64,000 nucleotides of DNA, taken from contig NZ_CP113088.1 of assembly GCF_026625145.1 (NCBI RefSeq), positions 3,575,501 to 3,639,500 of the forward strand. The letters run 5' to 3'. Shown piece after piece: positions 19,195 through 29,384 of the stretch. This DNA comes from Lacinutrix neustonica (GTDB lineage: Bacteria > Bacteroidota > Bacteroidia > Flavobacteriales > Flavobacteriaceae). Each line of letters starts with the position of its first letter. The first letter of the stretch is position 1. The position numbers were made by a program, and so were the translations under genes. The notes below the pieces were generated by a model that was given only the letters and a program-made list of their open reading frames with translations, was not told the origin of the DNA and did not search any database.

Positions 19195-20229
19195 ATGTAC
19201 AAATTACTCCTAAGACCCTTATTTTTTCTTTTCGATCCTGAAAAAATCCATCATTTTACTTTTGCTCTTATTAAATACACCTCTAAAATCCCAGGAATAG
19301 CAGCTATTTTTAGAAGTTTGTATACTATGGAGCATCCTAAGCTAGAGCGAACGCTTTTCGGTCTAACTTTTAAAAATCCAGTAGGATTAGCGGCAGGTTT
19401 TGATAAAAATGCCGTACTATATAATGAATTGGCAAATTTTGGTTTTGGTTTTATAGAAATAGGTACCGTAACACCAAAAGCACAGGAGGGGAACCCGAAA
19501 CAACGGCTTTTCAGATTAAAAGACGATAAAGGGATTATCAATCGCATGGGCTTTAACAATGAAGGTCTTGACGCAGCCATTGTTCAGCTTAAAAAGAATA
19601 AAGGCCAATTAATTATTGGCGGTAACATAGGCAAGAACACACAAACCCAGCCGGAAGACTATACCAAAGATTACCTCACTTGTTTTAATGCCTTACATCC
19701 TTTTGTTGATTATTTTGTACTTAATGTGAGTTGTCCCAACGTGGGGAGTCATGCCAAATTAAATGACAAAGACTATTTGTTAGAATTGATTGGAGCGGTA
19801 CAAAAAGCAAATAAAACCTTTGAAAAACAAAAACCAATATTACTTAAAATTGCTCCGATTTAAATGATAATCAACTGGATGAAATCATTGAACTCATAGC
19901 AGAAACTAATTTAGACGGTGTGATTGCCAGTAATACGTCAACCGATAGAACGGGTTTAAAAGCATCTCCGAGAACGACTTGCTGAAATAGGAAATGGCGG
20001 ATTAAGTGGGCAACCTATAAAAGCAAAATCGACACGTGTCATCAAATATCTGTCTCATAAGAGCAATAAAGCGTTTCCTATTATTGGAGTAGGAGGCATA
20101 CATTCTGCTCAGGATGCTTTAGACAAATTAGAGGCCGGTGCAGATTTGATACAAATTTATACGGGTTTTATTTATGAAGGTCCTGGACTTATTAGACAAA
20201 TAAATAAGGCGCTCTTAACAAAAACCTAA
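19195..20229 (+). CDS. pyrD: Dihydroorotate dehydrogenase (quinone, class 2), frameshifted twice
   Basis: The enzyme oxidises dihydroorotate to orotate in pyrimidine synthesis, passing electrons to membrane quinone. The N-terminal hydrophobic helix ([16 protein letters not shown]) is typical of class 2. Family motifs include [21 protein letters not shown] and N-V-S-C-P-N. The frame breaks at 19855-19858 (CCGA, one base lost; repaired A-P-D-L-N-D-N-Q-L) and at 19978-19982 (CCGAG, one base gained; repaired [15 protein letters not shown]). The end [11 protein letters not shown] binds FMN. Repaired length is 344 residues, as expected. The stop overlaps the next ATG by one base. Confidence 0.95.
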
Positions 20230-20856
20230 TGCAATACGAAACGCTTTTATTGTTTGTAGCGGCCACTTCTGCCTTGGCAATTTCACCAGGGCCTGATAAT
20301 ATTTATGTGTTAATGCAAAGCATTACCAACGGGCAAAAGTATGGTTTAGCTACTGTTTGCGGACTTATTTCACGGCTGCTTAGTGCATACGACGTTAGTG
20401 GCGTTTGGTGTTTCTGCACTCATTAAAGGCAATGATACCTTGTTTTTTATTATCAAATTATTTGGTGCCCTGTATTTATTATATTTGGCATATAAAGTAT
20501 ATGAAAGCGATGCAGAAGTGACGTTAAGTCGAGAGCATGTGCCCCAAAAAACGATGTGGCAACTCTTTAAGCAAGGGGTGATTATGAATGTACTTAACCC
20601 CAAAGTGTCCCTTTTCTTTTTAGCCTTTTTTCCTGCGTATTTGTTTAGTAAAACATTAAGTACAGTAACTCAGTTTTATGTGTTAGGACTGTTATTTATG
20701 ATGACCTCATTTATTATATTCTCTACAATAGCCATTTTAGCAGGCTATATTTCTAATTATTTAAAGTCTCATAAAAATACGGGGGTGTTTTTAAAATGGC
20801 TTCAGATTATTGTATTTGTTGGTATTGCGGTCTTTATTTTGTTTTCAGAAAAATAA
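20229..20856 (+). CDS. LysE/RhtB-family amino-acid exporter, frameshifted
   Basis: This is a six-helix inner-membrane exporter of amino acids or similar small molecules. It starts with the family motif A-I-S-P-G-P-D-N-I-Y-V. CACGG at 20371-20375 breaks the frame. With CCGG the junction reads G-L-I-S-G-C-L-V-H-T-T-L-V-A-F-G-V-S-A, matching the family, and the total is 208 residues. It is coupled to pyrD by a TAATG overlap. The substrate is unknown. Confidence 0.9.
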
Positions 20857-21104
20857 ATCACGCACTCACTTAGTGGTATACTATTAACAATACCTTAAAA
20901 TGATCATGTTGCTTTTATAATCTCACTTGCTGAAGCCGTTTTATCTCATGAAGGCAATCACAGGGTACAATACCTTTCGATTTTTATCATTTTTTTCAGA
21001 GCTAAACAGAAGAAGAGTTGTACTATCTCACCTCGTTTTAAGTTTGTAAAATAATTAGTAATACCATAATTTAAAAAAACGTTTTCGAAACTATAAATCT
21101 TTTC

Positions 21105-21112
21105 TATCTTTG
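21105..21112 (+). promoter_or_regulatory. Promoter -7 element directly upstream of the HMG-CoA lyase ATG
   Basis: TATCTTTG fits TAnnTTTG and ends only 6 bases before the ATG at 21119, so transcription is predicted to start at or next to the start codon, giving a leaderless mRNA. Confidence 0.5.
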
Positions 21113-21118
21113 GGTCAA

Positions 21119-21985
21119 ATGAAAAGCCAACCCGTAAAAGTTATTGAATGTCCGCGAGATGCCATGCAAGGCATTAAGCAATTTATTCCTACTGCTGAAA
21201 AAGTACAGTATATTCAATCACTTTTAAGAGTTGGATTTGATACTATTGACTTTGGCAGCTTTGTGTCTCCTAAAGCCATTCCTCAAATGGTAGACTCAGC
21301 CGAGGTATTAGCACAATTAGATTTGTCTAAAACACAAAGTAAATTATTAGCAATAGTGGCCAATACCCGAGGTGCTGATTCAGCCTGCGAACATAAAGCT
21401 ATTGATTATCTAGGTTACCCATTTTCAATTTCCGAAAATTTTCAAATGCGGAACACGCATAAAACAATTGCACAATCAGTAGTGACCCTTCAAGAAATTC
21501 TCAATAAAGCAGATCAAGTTAATAAAGAAGTCGTGGTTTATATTTCTATGGGATTTGGAAATCCTTATGGAGATCCATGGAACGTGGATATTGTGGGCGA
21601 ATGGACCGAACGCTTGAGTAAAATGGGCGTAAAAATTCTGTCGTTAAGTGATACCGTAGGGACCTCGAATCCGGAAAATATCGATTATTTGTTCTCTCAT
21701 TTAATTCCGGAGTATGCTAATATTGAATTTGGCGCACACTTACATACCACGCCAAGCACGTGGTTTGAAAAGGTAGATGCGGCATATCAGGCCGGTTGTA
21801 ATCGTTTTGATGGTGCAATTCAAGGTTTTGGTGGCTGCCCAATGGCAAAAGATGAGCTAACGGGTAATATGCCCACAGAAAAAGTGTTGTCTTATTTAAC
21901 TACAAAAAAAGCATCTAGCTTAAACGCTATGGCCTTTGAGAGCGCCTATAATGAGGCGACGAAAATATTTTCTCAATACCATTAG
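21119..21985 (+). CDS. Hydroxymethylglutaryl-CoA lyase-type enzyme
   Basis: This 288-residue protein is of the DRE-TIM metallolyase family. The motif V-I-E-C-P-R-D-A-M-Q-G replaces the usual E-V-G-P-R-D-G-L-Q of HMG-CoA lyases. The metal-binding histidine pair is in F-G-A-H-L-H-T-T-P, and the catalytic cysteine loop in G-A-I-Q-G-F-G-G-C-P-M-A-K-D-E-L-T-G-N. HMG-CoA lyase cleaves HMG-CoA to acetyl-CoA and acetoacetate at the end of leucine breakdown, which fits a bacterium with leucine dehydrogenase. I chose the ATG at 21119; an in-frame TTG lies three codons upstream, inside the promoter. Single gene. Confidence 0.9.
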   Translation: MKSQPVKVIECPRDAMQGIKQFIPTAEKVQYIQSLLRVGFDTIDFGSFVSPKAIPQMVDSAEVLAQLDLSKTQSKLLAIVANTRGADSACEHKAIDYLGYPFSISENFQMRNTHKTIAQSVVTLQEILNKADQVNKEVVVYISMGFGNPYGDPWNVDIVGEWTERLSKMGVKILSLSDTVGTSNPENIDYLFSHLIPEYANIEFGAHLHTTPSTWFEKVDAAYQAGCNRFDGAIQGFGGCPMAKDELTGNMPTEKVLSYLTTKKASSLNAMAFESAYNEATKIFSQYH

Positions 21986-22129
21986 CATAAAACTCCAGTT
22001 TTTAGTTTCAACTTAATTGAAAGAATTTTAACACTACGCAATATCTTGTAATTCAGGGGTGTATGTACGTAGTCCTCTCTCTATTTAAAATAATTCTAAA
22101 TAAAACTTGCACAAACTACTTATCAATTC

Positions 22130-22137
22130 TATTTTTG
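22130..22137 (+). promoter_or_regulatory. Porin promoter
   Basis: TATTTTTG matches the -7 consensus. TTG at 22107-22109 lies 20 bases upstream. The leader before ATG 22195 is about 50 bases and A-rich near the start codon, as in strongly translated flavobacterial genes. Confidence 0.65.
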
Positions 22138-22194
22138 CACTCGAAATAAACAATCTATTTATAATTAGTCTAAATAAGAATAAAGGAAAAACCA

Positions 22195-23373
22195 ATGAAA
22201 AAAGTAGTATCAATTGTAACAATTTTAATGAGTGCTTTTGCTTTTGCACAAATTACTCCACAGGATAGTATAACCTTTAATCCACAGCAACAGATAAATT
22301 CTGCACAACGTATTTTATCCGGAAATTATGGAAAATCGGTTACGGTAGGGGCTTATGGTGAAACCACATACAACCAGCCAGAAGGGGATAATGGAGAACT
22401 AGATGTACAACGTTTGGTCTTATTATTCGGTTATCGTTTTAATGACAAAGCCCAATTTGTAACAGAAATAGAGTTAGAGCACGTCGATGAGATTTTTGTG
22501 GAGCAAGCCTTTGTTAATTACTCAGTGGGTGATAATGTAAGTTTACGTGGAGGATTAATGTTAGTACCCATGGGTATTGTGAACGAATATCACGAACCAA
22601 CAACCTTCAATGGAGTAGAGCGCCCAGCAATGGATAACGCTATTGTACCTACGACCTGGAGAGAAATAGGAGTAGGGGTTACCGGTCGCTTATCTGAAGC
22701 GTCAATAGGTTATCAGGCTTATGTTTTTAATGGTTTTAAATCTACAGTGAATGCCGACGGAGAAATTACCGGTTTCTTAAAAGGAAGCGATGGATTAAGA
22801 GGTGGAAGACAAAAAGCGATTAAATCTACAATCGATAGTCCAACGCTATCTACTAAAATTGAATATTATGGTTTGCCAGGATTGCGTTTAGGGCTATCAG
22901 GTTATTTTGGAAAAACACAAGCGGCAGATGATATAGAAGAGATTGATGGCGCTAATATTGGTATTTCAATGGTAGGTTTAGATGCACGTTATGCGTACAA
23001 ACGTTTCGCAGCAAGAGGGCAATTTGTCTACGCGTCGTTAAGCGATACAGAAGCATACAATACTTTAACAAATAGGGATCTAGGGAGTGCACTAATGGGC
23101 TATTATGCTGAGGTGTCTTATAACTTATTACCACAAAATAATGAACAACGTTTATTTGCTTTTACACGTTACGAAAATTACGATACGCATGCAGATACAG
23201 CGGGTGCTCCGGTAAGAAACGATGCTTATAACAGAACAGATATTACGAGCGGTTTAAGTTACCACATAGCGCCAGGAGTTGTCTTGAAGGGCGATTACCA
23301 GTTTAAGAGTAATGCCATGGAAAACAGCGACGTGAATAACCAATTAAACTTTGGTATTGGGGTTTGGTTTTAA
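22195..23373 (+). CDS. Outer-membrane porin (phosphate-selective porin O/P-like)
   Basis: This 392-residue protein has a clear signal peptide (residues 1-20, cleaving after A-F-A-F-A-Q). Alternating beta-strand sequence continues to a C-terminal G-I-G-V-W-F, the closing strand of an outer-membrane barrel. Patterns such as V-T-V-G-A-Y-G-E, L-F-G-Y-R-F-N-D-K-A-Q-F-V-T-E-I-E-L-E-H and F-V-N-Y-S-V-G-D-N-V-S-L-R-G-G-L resemble the porin O/P family. The FMN-binding and membrane genes follow in the same direction, which suggests a shared envelope function. The ligand is unknown. Confidence 0.85.
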   Translation: MKKVVSIVTILMSAFAFAQITPQDSITFNPQQQINSAQRILSGNYGKSVTVGAYGETTYNQPEGDNGELDVQRLVLLFGYRFNDKAQFVTEIELEHVDEIFVEQAFVNYSVGDNVSLRGGLMLVPMGIVNEYHEPTTFNGVERPAMDNAIVPTTWREIGVGVTGRLSEASIGYQAYVFNGFKSTVNADGEITGFLKGSDGLRGGRQKAIKSTIDSPTLSTKIEYYGLPGLRLGLSGYFGKTQAADDIEEIDGANIGISMVGLDARYAYKRFAARGQFVYASLSDTEAYNTLTNRDLGSALMGYYAEVSYNLLPQNNEQRLFAFTRYENYDTHADTAGAPVRNDAYNRTDITSGLSYHIAPGVVLKGDYQFKSNAMENSDVNNQLNFGIGVWF

Positions 23374-23524
23374 AACCCGATTTTCACGGCAAGACGTGCG
23401 CGACGTCGCAATCTCTTGAATTAATATAAGCACTCATTTTTTAAATGCCTTGTGGCTAATATGGAACTTAAATGTTCTTATTAGCTATTTGGCATCTAAA
23501 TTGCATAAAAGAATAAATAATCAA

Positions 23525-23532
23525 TACTTTTG
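23525..23532 (+). promoter_or_regulatory. Promoter -7 element directly upstream of the FMN-binding protein ATG
   Basis: TACTTTTG fits TAnnTTTG and ends 4 bases before ATG 23537. If used, the transcript starts on or beside the start codon (leaderless), independent of the porin promoter. Confidence 0.45.
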
Positions 23533-23536
23533 TAAG

Positions 23537-24066
23537 ATGCACATCAAAGGAATTTCACTGTTATTAATATCGTTTATATGTCTGTCATTTGGACTTTCTA
23601 AAAAGATCCGAGAAAAAGGTAGACAACGAAATCAGGTCCACTTTCGAGATTGAAACCTTTTCCTTTGAAGAAAAAGTGATTCCTTTAGAAACAGCAAAAA
23701 CACTGCCGTCTAAATTTGAAAGCGATAATTTTTTCGAAATAAAGGTTAACTCTAAATTACTCGGTTATGCGTATGTGGCTAAAGCGCCAAGCAAAACCGC
23801 CAAATTTGATTACCTAGTATTATTAGACGAAAATTTAATCGTTAAAAAAGCCAAAGTATTAATCTATAGAGAAGAATATGGCGGTGAAATAGGAAGCAGG
23901 CGTTGGTTGCAACAATTTATAGGTAAAACTAAAAATGACGACTTACGTTATAACGATAATATCATGGCTATTTCACGGTGCGACTATTTCTGTACGGTCC
24001 ATGACTAATGCCGTAAATGATCTGTTGGCGTCTTTAAAAATTCTCAACCAAAAAGCCATCTTGTAA
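23537..24066 (+). CDS. Secreted FMN-binding (flavinylated) protein, frameshifted twice
   Basis: ATG 23537 gives a signal peptide (M-H-I-K-G-I-S-L-L-L-I-S-F-I-C-L-S-F-G-L). Two CCGG repairs, at 23608-23612 (CCGAG) and 23974-23978 (CACGG), give a 175-residue protein. The second restores I-S-G-A-T-I-S-V-R-S-M-T near the C-terminus, the [S/D]-G-A-T-x-S motif to which ApbE/Ftp transferases attach FMN through the threonine. Such proteins carry electrons outside the cytoplasmic membrane, as in the NqrC and RnfG domains. It sits between a porin and a small membrane protein, with a one-base overlap (TAATG) to the latter. Confidence 0.85.
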
Positions 24067-24567
24067 TGGAATTAAACGGTCGTCTTTACACGTTTCCTAA
24101 AGAAATAAAAATGCTCATAGGAGCCTTCGTCGTTGTTTTAAGTATTGGCTATTTTTCTCGGATTGCTATTTGTTAACGAAACCTCGACAGCAAACCCAAA
24201 AGGAATCGAAGAACAATATTTAGGAAATGAAAGTGATGAAGTCGCTACAGAGATGAAATTTAAAAAGACGGATAAGCAAATGCTTAATATTGTGCACAGT
24301 CACATATTATCGATGTCTTTAATTTTTTTCTTACTCGGACTCATTTTGAGTACCACTCAACTTCATTACAAATGGAAAATCTTTTTAATGGTTGAGCCTT
24401 TTTTATCGGTGATTTTAACATTTGGTGGCTTATACCTGTTGTGGAAGGGGATGACATGGATGAAATACGTTGTAATGATTTCCGGAACATTCATGACCTT
24501 GAGTTACACAGCTTCGGCATTAATAATAATAAAACAATTGATCTTTCCGAAGAAAACAAATTCTTAA
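24066..24567 (+). CDS. Four-helix membrane protein, frameshifted, partner of the FMN-binding protein
   Basis: ATG 24066 overlaps the FMN-binding gene's stop. CTCGG at 24157-24161 breaks the frame; CCGG restores S-I-G-Y-F-S-G-L-L-F-V-N-E-T. The 166-residue protein has helices near residues 16-34, 80-97, 104-122 and 128-150. Helix 2 opens with V-H-S-H-I-L-S-M-S. Histidines at a helix start like this occur in small membrane proteins found with cytochrome and redox loci and could bind haem, but that is inference. It may link the flavoprotein to the membrane electron pool. Confidence 0.7.
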
Positions 24568-24589
24568 CAATAGATTCGGTAAAAACGTT

Positions 24590-24597
24590 TATATTTG
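24590..24597 (+). promoter_or_regulatory. guaB promoter -7 element
   Basis: TATATTTG fits TAnnTTTG, 24 bases before ATG 24622. Confidence 0.55.
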
Positions 24598-24621
24598 CAT
24601 GCAATTAATTGCAATTGCATC

Positions 24622-26090
24622 ATGACAGCACACGAGAACAAAATTGTTGGAGAAGGTTTAACTTACGACGACGTTTTATTAGTCCCAGCTTTTTCTGAAG
24701 TACTTCCACGCGAAGTCAACATTCAATCAAAATTTACGCGAAATATTACTATCAATGTACCCATTGTTTCTGCAGCGATGGATACCGTAACCGAAAGTCA
24801 AATGGCTATTGCCATGGCTCGAGAAGGTGGTATTGGGGTGCTGCATAAAAACATGACCATTGAACAGCAAGCTCAAAAAGTACGTAAAGTAAAGCGTGCC
24901 GAAAGTGGCATGATTATAGATCCCGTGACGCTTCCAATGACGGCTATCGTGGCAGATGCTAAAAGTGCCATGCGTGAGCACAGTATTGGTGGTATTCCAA
25001 TTGTAGATGAAGCTGGAAAGCTAAAGGGTATTGTAACCAATCGTGATTTGCGTTTCGAGCATGAAAATAGCAGACCCATTGTTGAGGTAATGACCAGTGA
25101 AAACTTAGTAACTGCCCCAGTGGGAACCTCTTTAAAGGACGCTGAAAAAATTCTTCAAAAAAATAAAATCGAAAAACTTTTAATTGTTAAAGGGGATACC
25201 TTGGTTGGGTTAATCACCTTTAGGGATATTACTAAAGTGACACAAAAACCAATTGCCAACAAAGATACCTATGGTAGATTGCGTGTTGCTGCTGCTATAG
25301 GCGTAACAGGTGATGCTGTTGATAGAGCCGAAGCTTTGGTAAATGCGGGTGTTGATGCTATTGTTATTGATACAGCGCATGGGCATACCAAAGGCGTGGT
25401 AACGGTGTTAAAAGAGATCAAAAAGAAATTCCCAAAATTAGAAGTCGTGGTTGGTAATATAGCGACTGCTGAGGCTGCTAAATATTTAGTAGAAGCTGGT
25501 GCAGATGCTGTAAAAGTAGGTATCGGCCCGGGTTCTATATGTACAACACGAGTGGTTGCTGGTGTAGGATTCCCACAGTTTTCAGCTGTTTTAGAAGTTG
25601 CAAATGCTATTAAAGGTTCAGGCGTTCCTGTAATTGCCGATGGAGGTATACGTTATACCGGTGATATTCCTAAAGCGATTGCTGCCGGAGCGGATACCGT
25701 GATGTTAGGTTCATTATTGGCAGGAACAAAAGAAAGTCCTGGAGAAACGATAATTTATGAAGGCCGGAAATTCAAGTCTTACAGGGGAATGGGCTCTGTA
25801 GAAGCTATGAAAGAAGGAAGTAAAGACCGTTATTTTCAAGATGTTGAAGACGATATCAAAAAATTAGTGCCCGAAGGTATTGTTGGTCGTGTGCCCTATA
25901 AAGGAGAGTTGTACGAAAGCATTCACCAGTTTATTGGAGGCTTAAGAGCAGGTATGGGCTATTGCGGTGCAAAAGATATCCCGACTTTAAAAGAAACCGG
26001 ACGCTTTGTGAAAATCACGGCTTCGGAATTAATGAAAGTCATCCGCATGATGTCACCATTACCAAAGAATCCCCTAATTATTCGAGGTAG
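24622..26090 (+). CDS. guaB: Inosine-5'-monophosphate dehydrogenase, frameshifted near the C-terminus
   Basis: The enzyme oxidises IMP to XMP with NAD, the first step to GMP. The N-terminal [10 protein letters not shown], two CBS domains (about residues 95-210), the catalytic loop G-P-G-S-I-C-T-T-R and the flap G-M-G-S are all present. TCGG at 26023-26026 shifts the last ~20 codons. TCCGG restores [12 protein letters not shown], a recognised family ending, and the stop at 26088-26090. Repaired length is 489. Its last 17 bases overlap the 3' end of the convergent nuclease-like gene. Confidence 0.96.
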
Positions 26091-27153
26091 TTTTACTTTC
26101 GTAAAAATTTTCTATTTGCTGATTGGCATTCTCCATCTCCTCTTTTGTAGGTGGGTTTTTCTCTTGTTCTTTAGCAATGTTAGGTTCGTAGCTTAAGGAC
26201 ATGAATAAGGGAAAATGATCGGAATCTATAGCGTCGCAAAGCCTCATGTCTTTATATCTGAATTCCTCAGAAACAAAGATATGGTCTAACGGCCAGCGCA
26301 ATAGATATTTTTCGGCGTTGTAGGTATTAAAAAAGCCTCTCCCAACTCGAGCATCTAAAAGGCCACTGACACTCTTGAAGAGATTAGACGTTTCAGACCA
26401 AGCCACATCATTTAAGTCACCTAATACAATCACGGGGTATTTCGATTCTTTAGCCAATTTAGCGACTAGCATTAATTCCGCATCACGATCTGTAGACATC
26501 GGGTTTTCCTGAGGCATTGGCGGTGTGGGGTGTATGGCATAAAACTGCACAATATCTTGATTTGGAAGCACTAGTTTGGTATGTATTGAGGGAATACTGT
26601 CGTCTACTAAATACTTAACCTGCGAATCTCTTAACTCATGTTTAGAGTAAAATAACATGCCATAAGTATTTGGTAATGGGATTTCAACTTTATACGGATA
26701 CTTAGTTAGGGTGACGCTTTCAAGATTATTTTTCCAACGGGCATTGGCTTCAGTAAAAACGAGGACATCGGCATCTATGGTTTTAATGGCATTCTTAATT
26801 TTATTGGCATTTTCATTTTTCTGCAATAAATTCGCCGTAAATAGGGTCAAAGAGTCTTTACCCGTTTTAGAATATTCTAATAATTCGGTTTTAACTAAAG
26901 GTGTAAAAGGGTGTATTTTGTAGGCTTGAAATATAAAACAACAAACAAGAGTTATTAGAAAAAGAGTATCACGATAATCTTTTACTTCGAATTTTATATA
27001 AAATAAAATAGCAGAAATTAATGTTAAAAATGTGAGTTGAACATGCGGGAAATCCAACATTCTAATAAACCAGTAATCTAGATCTATAATGGGTAACAAC
27101 GTTAAAATGACTGTTATCAATCCAAAGATTTGTAATATTAATTTTAATTTCAT
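26074..27153 (-). CDS. Membrane-anchored endonuclease/exonuclease/phosphatase-family protein
   Basis: This 359-residue protein has three N-terminal membrane helices (about residues 5-20, 35-55, 62-78). A C-terminal EEP catalytic domain follows, with T-A-N-L-L-Q-K-N (metal-binding N), F-T-E-A-N (E), F-Y-A-I-H-P-T-P (H), V-L-G-D-L-N-D (D-x-N) and S-D-H-F-P (closing D-H). The catalytic set is complete, so it is likely an active phosphodiesterase. Similar membrane-bound EEP proteins are common in flavobacteria, but substrates are not known. It converges with guaB (17-base overlap) and diverges from the GH3 gene. Confidence 0.88.
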   Translation of the reverse strand: MKLKLILQIFGLITVILTLLPIIDLDYWFIRMLDFPHVQLTFLTLISAILFYIKFEVKDYRDTLFLITLVCCFIFQAYKIHPFTPLVKTELLEYSKTGKDSLTLFTANLLQKNENANKIKNAIKTIDADVLVFTEANARWKNNLESVTLTKYPYKVEIPLPNTYGMLFYSKHELRDSQVKYLVDDSIPSIHTKLVLPNQDIVQFYAIHPTPPMPQENPMSTDRDAELMLVAKLAKESKYPVIVLGDLNDVAWSETSNLFKSVSGLLDARVGRGFFNTYNAEKYLLRWPLDHIFVSEEFRYKDMRLCDAIDSDHFPLFMSLSYEPNIAKEQEKNPPTKEEMENANQQIENFYESKTTSNN

Positions 27154-27255
27154 TGGTTACTATTTTTATTGTTATATTTATGACGTCTCATCAAATATAG
27201 GCTTTAAGGCAGAGAAGTTAAGACTTATTATTTTTAGAGCAAAAAAAATATTGAA

Positions 27256-28783
27256 ATGGAAATATTAGGAAATATAATTAAAGGCGCAATTAATCTAAAA
27301 GACACTTTAACACCGTAAGTCAATCCTGTAGAGGCTCAAGAAAAGCTGTTATTGACGTTATTAGAAACAGCTAAAAACACAAAATTTGGCGAAGCGTATG
27401 ACTTTTCAGCACTACTCGAATCAGAGATTCCATCAGAGGCATTCGCAAAGCGGATACCCTATTTTGATTATAATGAAATTAACGAGAAATGGTGGAGCAA
27501 GCTACATCGAGGAGCAACAGACGTCACGTGGCCAGGAAGTCCGTCTTACTTTGCCTTGAGTTCCGGAACAACAGGAAAGACGAGTAAGCGTATTCCTGTT
27601 ACGGATGCCATGATCGCTGCTATTAAGGAAGCGGGAATAAGCCAGGTTACAGCGCTTAGTAATTTTGATTTACCCGCCGATTTTTTCAGTAAAGAAGCCA
27701 TGATGTTGGGGAGTTCTACAGATTTAATAGAGAAGGATGATCATTTAGAAGGTGAAATTAGCGGAATAACGGCTAGCAACATTCCTTTTTGGTTTAAAGG
27801 GTTTTACAAGCCTGGTGAAGATATTGCTAGAATTGGAGATTGGGATGAACGCGTGGCAACCATTGCGAAGCGCGCAAAAGAGTGGGATATTGGCGCCCTA
27901 AGCGGAATTCCTTCTTGGATGGAATTAATGCTCAAAGCAGTTATAAGTTATCATAAAGTAGATCATATTCATGACGTATGGCCTAATTTGCAAGTGTATA
28001 CGTCGGGAGGCGTGGCATTTGGTCCCTATGAAAAGAGTTTTAATGCGCTTTTAGGAAAACCAGTGACTGTTATCGATACGTATTTAGCGTCTGAAGGCTT
28101 TATAGCCTTTCAAAGCAGACCGAGAAACTGACGCGATGAAATTGGTTACAGATGGTGGCATTTATTTCGAATTTGTGCCTTTTAAACCAGAGTATATTAA
28201 TCAAGACGGTTCGTTAATTCCTGATGCGCCTAGTATAACACTTAAGGACGTTCAATTAAATCAAGACTATGTGCTTATTATTAGTACAGTTAGTGGTGCC
28301 TGGCGTTATTTAATAGGAGACACTATTGAGTTTACCGATGTTGCACGTGCCGAAATCAAGATTACTGGGAGAACAAAATTCTTTTTAAATACGGTGGGTT
28401 CACAATTATCGGTTAACAAACTAGATGAAGCCATTCGGCATCCGGAGGAACAATTTAATACGACCATTCCGGAGTATACCCTTTGCGCCAAACGTTTTGA
28501 CGATGGGTTCTATCATACTTGGTACTTAGGTTCAGAGGATTTAAAAGTAAGTAATGACAGGCTTGTTGCGGCTTTAGATGATTTTCTAAAAAGCGCTAAT
28601 AAAAATTATAAAGTAGCAAGAGGGAAAGCATTAGAAGGCGTTAAAGTAACTGTGATAACACCTGCTATTTTCTACGATTGGAACGGAGCCAACAAGAAAA
28701 AAGGAGGACAAGTTAAAATGGAACGCGTTATGGGGGAAGATAAATTTAAAGCGTGGGAAGATTTTGTTAATTCAAAACTTTAG
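27256..28783 (+). CDS. GH3-family acyl-amido synthetase-like protein, with one stop and one frameshift
   Basis: The GH3 family, named after plant auxin-conjugating enzymes, belongs to the adenylate-forming enzymes. Visible motifs are S-S-G-T-T-G-K-T-S-K (ATP P-loop), G-V-A-F-G-P-Y and the C-terminal part with L-V-I-I-S-T-V. The likely ATG is 27256. TAA at 27316 interrupts codon 21 within CCGTAA, where CCGGAA would give P-E. CCGAG at 28120-28124 shifts the frame, and CCGG gives F-Q-S-R-P-E-T-D-A-M-K-L-V. Repaired length is 508, normal for bacterial members. The bacterial substrate is unknown. Its last 17 bases overlap the convergent metalloprotease gene. Confidence 0.88.
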
Positions 28784-29384
28784 CTAATTTTAAATCCCGT
28801 TGCTTAATTATTTCCATTATTTCCTCCGGTGACAAATAGAATTTTTTAATGCGGGCAATATATTTTTCATCTATATCAGATTGGTTTAGTATAAAGTCTT
28901 TGGTTTTTAAAATATAATGCTCCATTCCGCATTTAACAGCAAAAGTGTCTGCTGCTCTTTCGGCTTCAATGATGTGGTTTTTTGAAAATAAATATTTAAT
29001 TCCAAACCAGACTAAGTTCAAATTACTACGGTTTCTATAATCCATGATGTGGCCTAATTCATGGCCTAACCAGCCTATTAGCACCTCGGTAGGTAGCTTT
29101 TTAGTTAGGTACGTTTCGCCGGATATTTTAACTGTTTCACTAATGAAAATGTTGTATTTACGTTTGTTTTTTCTTTTAAAAAAACTACTAAATGCTGGTT
29201 GTGCCTGCATAGTCGACTTTTTAATCTCCTTCTTAAATTCAAAACGTATTGTTGTATTTTCCAATTCGGGATAGTATGAAAGTGCGATTTTCACTTCATT
29301 TTCTATAGATTCGGGATTTTGTTTTGTGTGTAGGCAGTAGTTGTCATTAATAAATATAGTGTTAGTATGAGTCTCATCGTCCAT
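28767..29384 (-). CDS. HExxH metalloprotease-like protein
   Basis: This 205-residue protein has no signal peptide. G-W-L-G-H-E-L-G-H-I-M-D-Y near residues 106-118 is a zinc HExxH motif, and about 30 residues later E-A-E-R-A-A-D gives the glutamate third ligand and aspartate of gluzincins of the M48 type. An upstream K-x-K-Y-N-I-F-I-S strand may form the active-site edge. It is probably a cytoplasmic peptidase or a non-secreted relative. The target is unknown. Confidence 0.8.
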   Translation of the reverse strand: MDDETHTNTIFINDNYCLHTKQNPESIENEVKIALSYYPELENTTIRFEFKKEIKKSTMQAQPAFSSFFKRKNKRKYNIFISETVKISGETYLTKKLPTEVLIGWLGHELGHIMDYRNRSNLNLVWFGIKYLFSKNHIIEAERAADTFAVKCGMEHYILKTKDFILNQSDIDEKYIARIKKFYLSPEEIMEIIKQRDLKLAKVLN

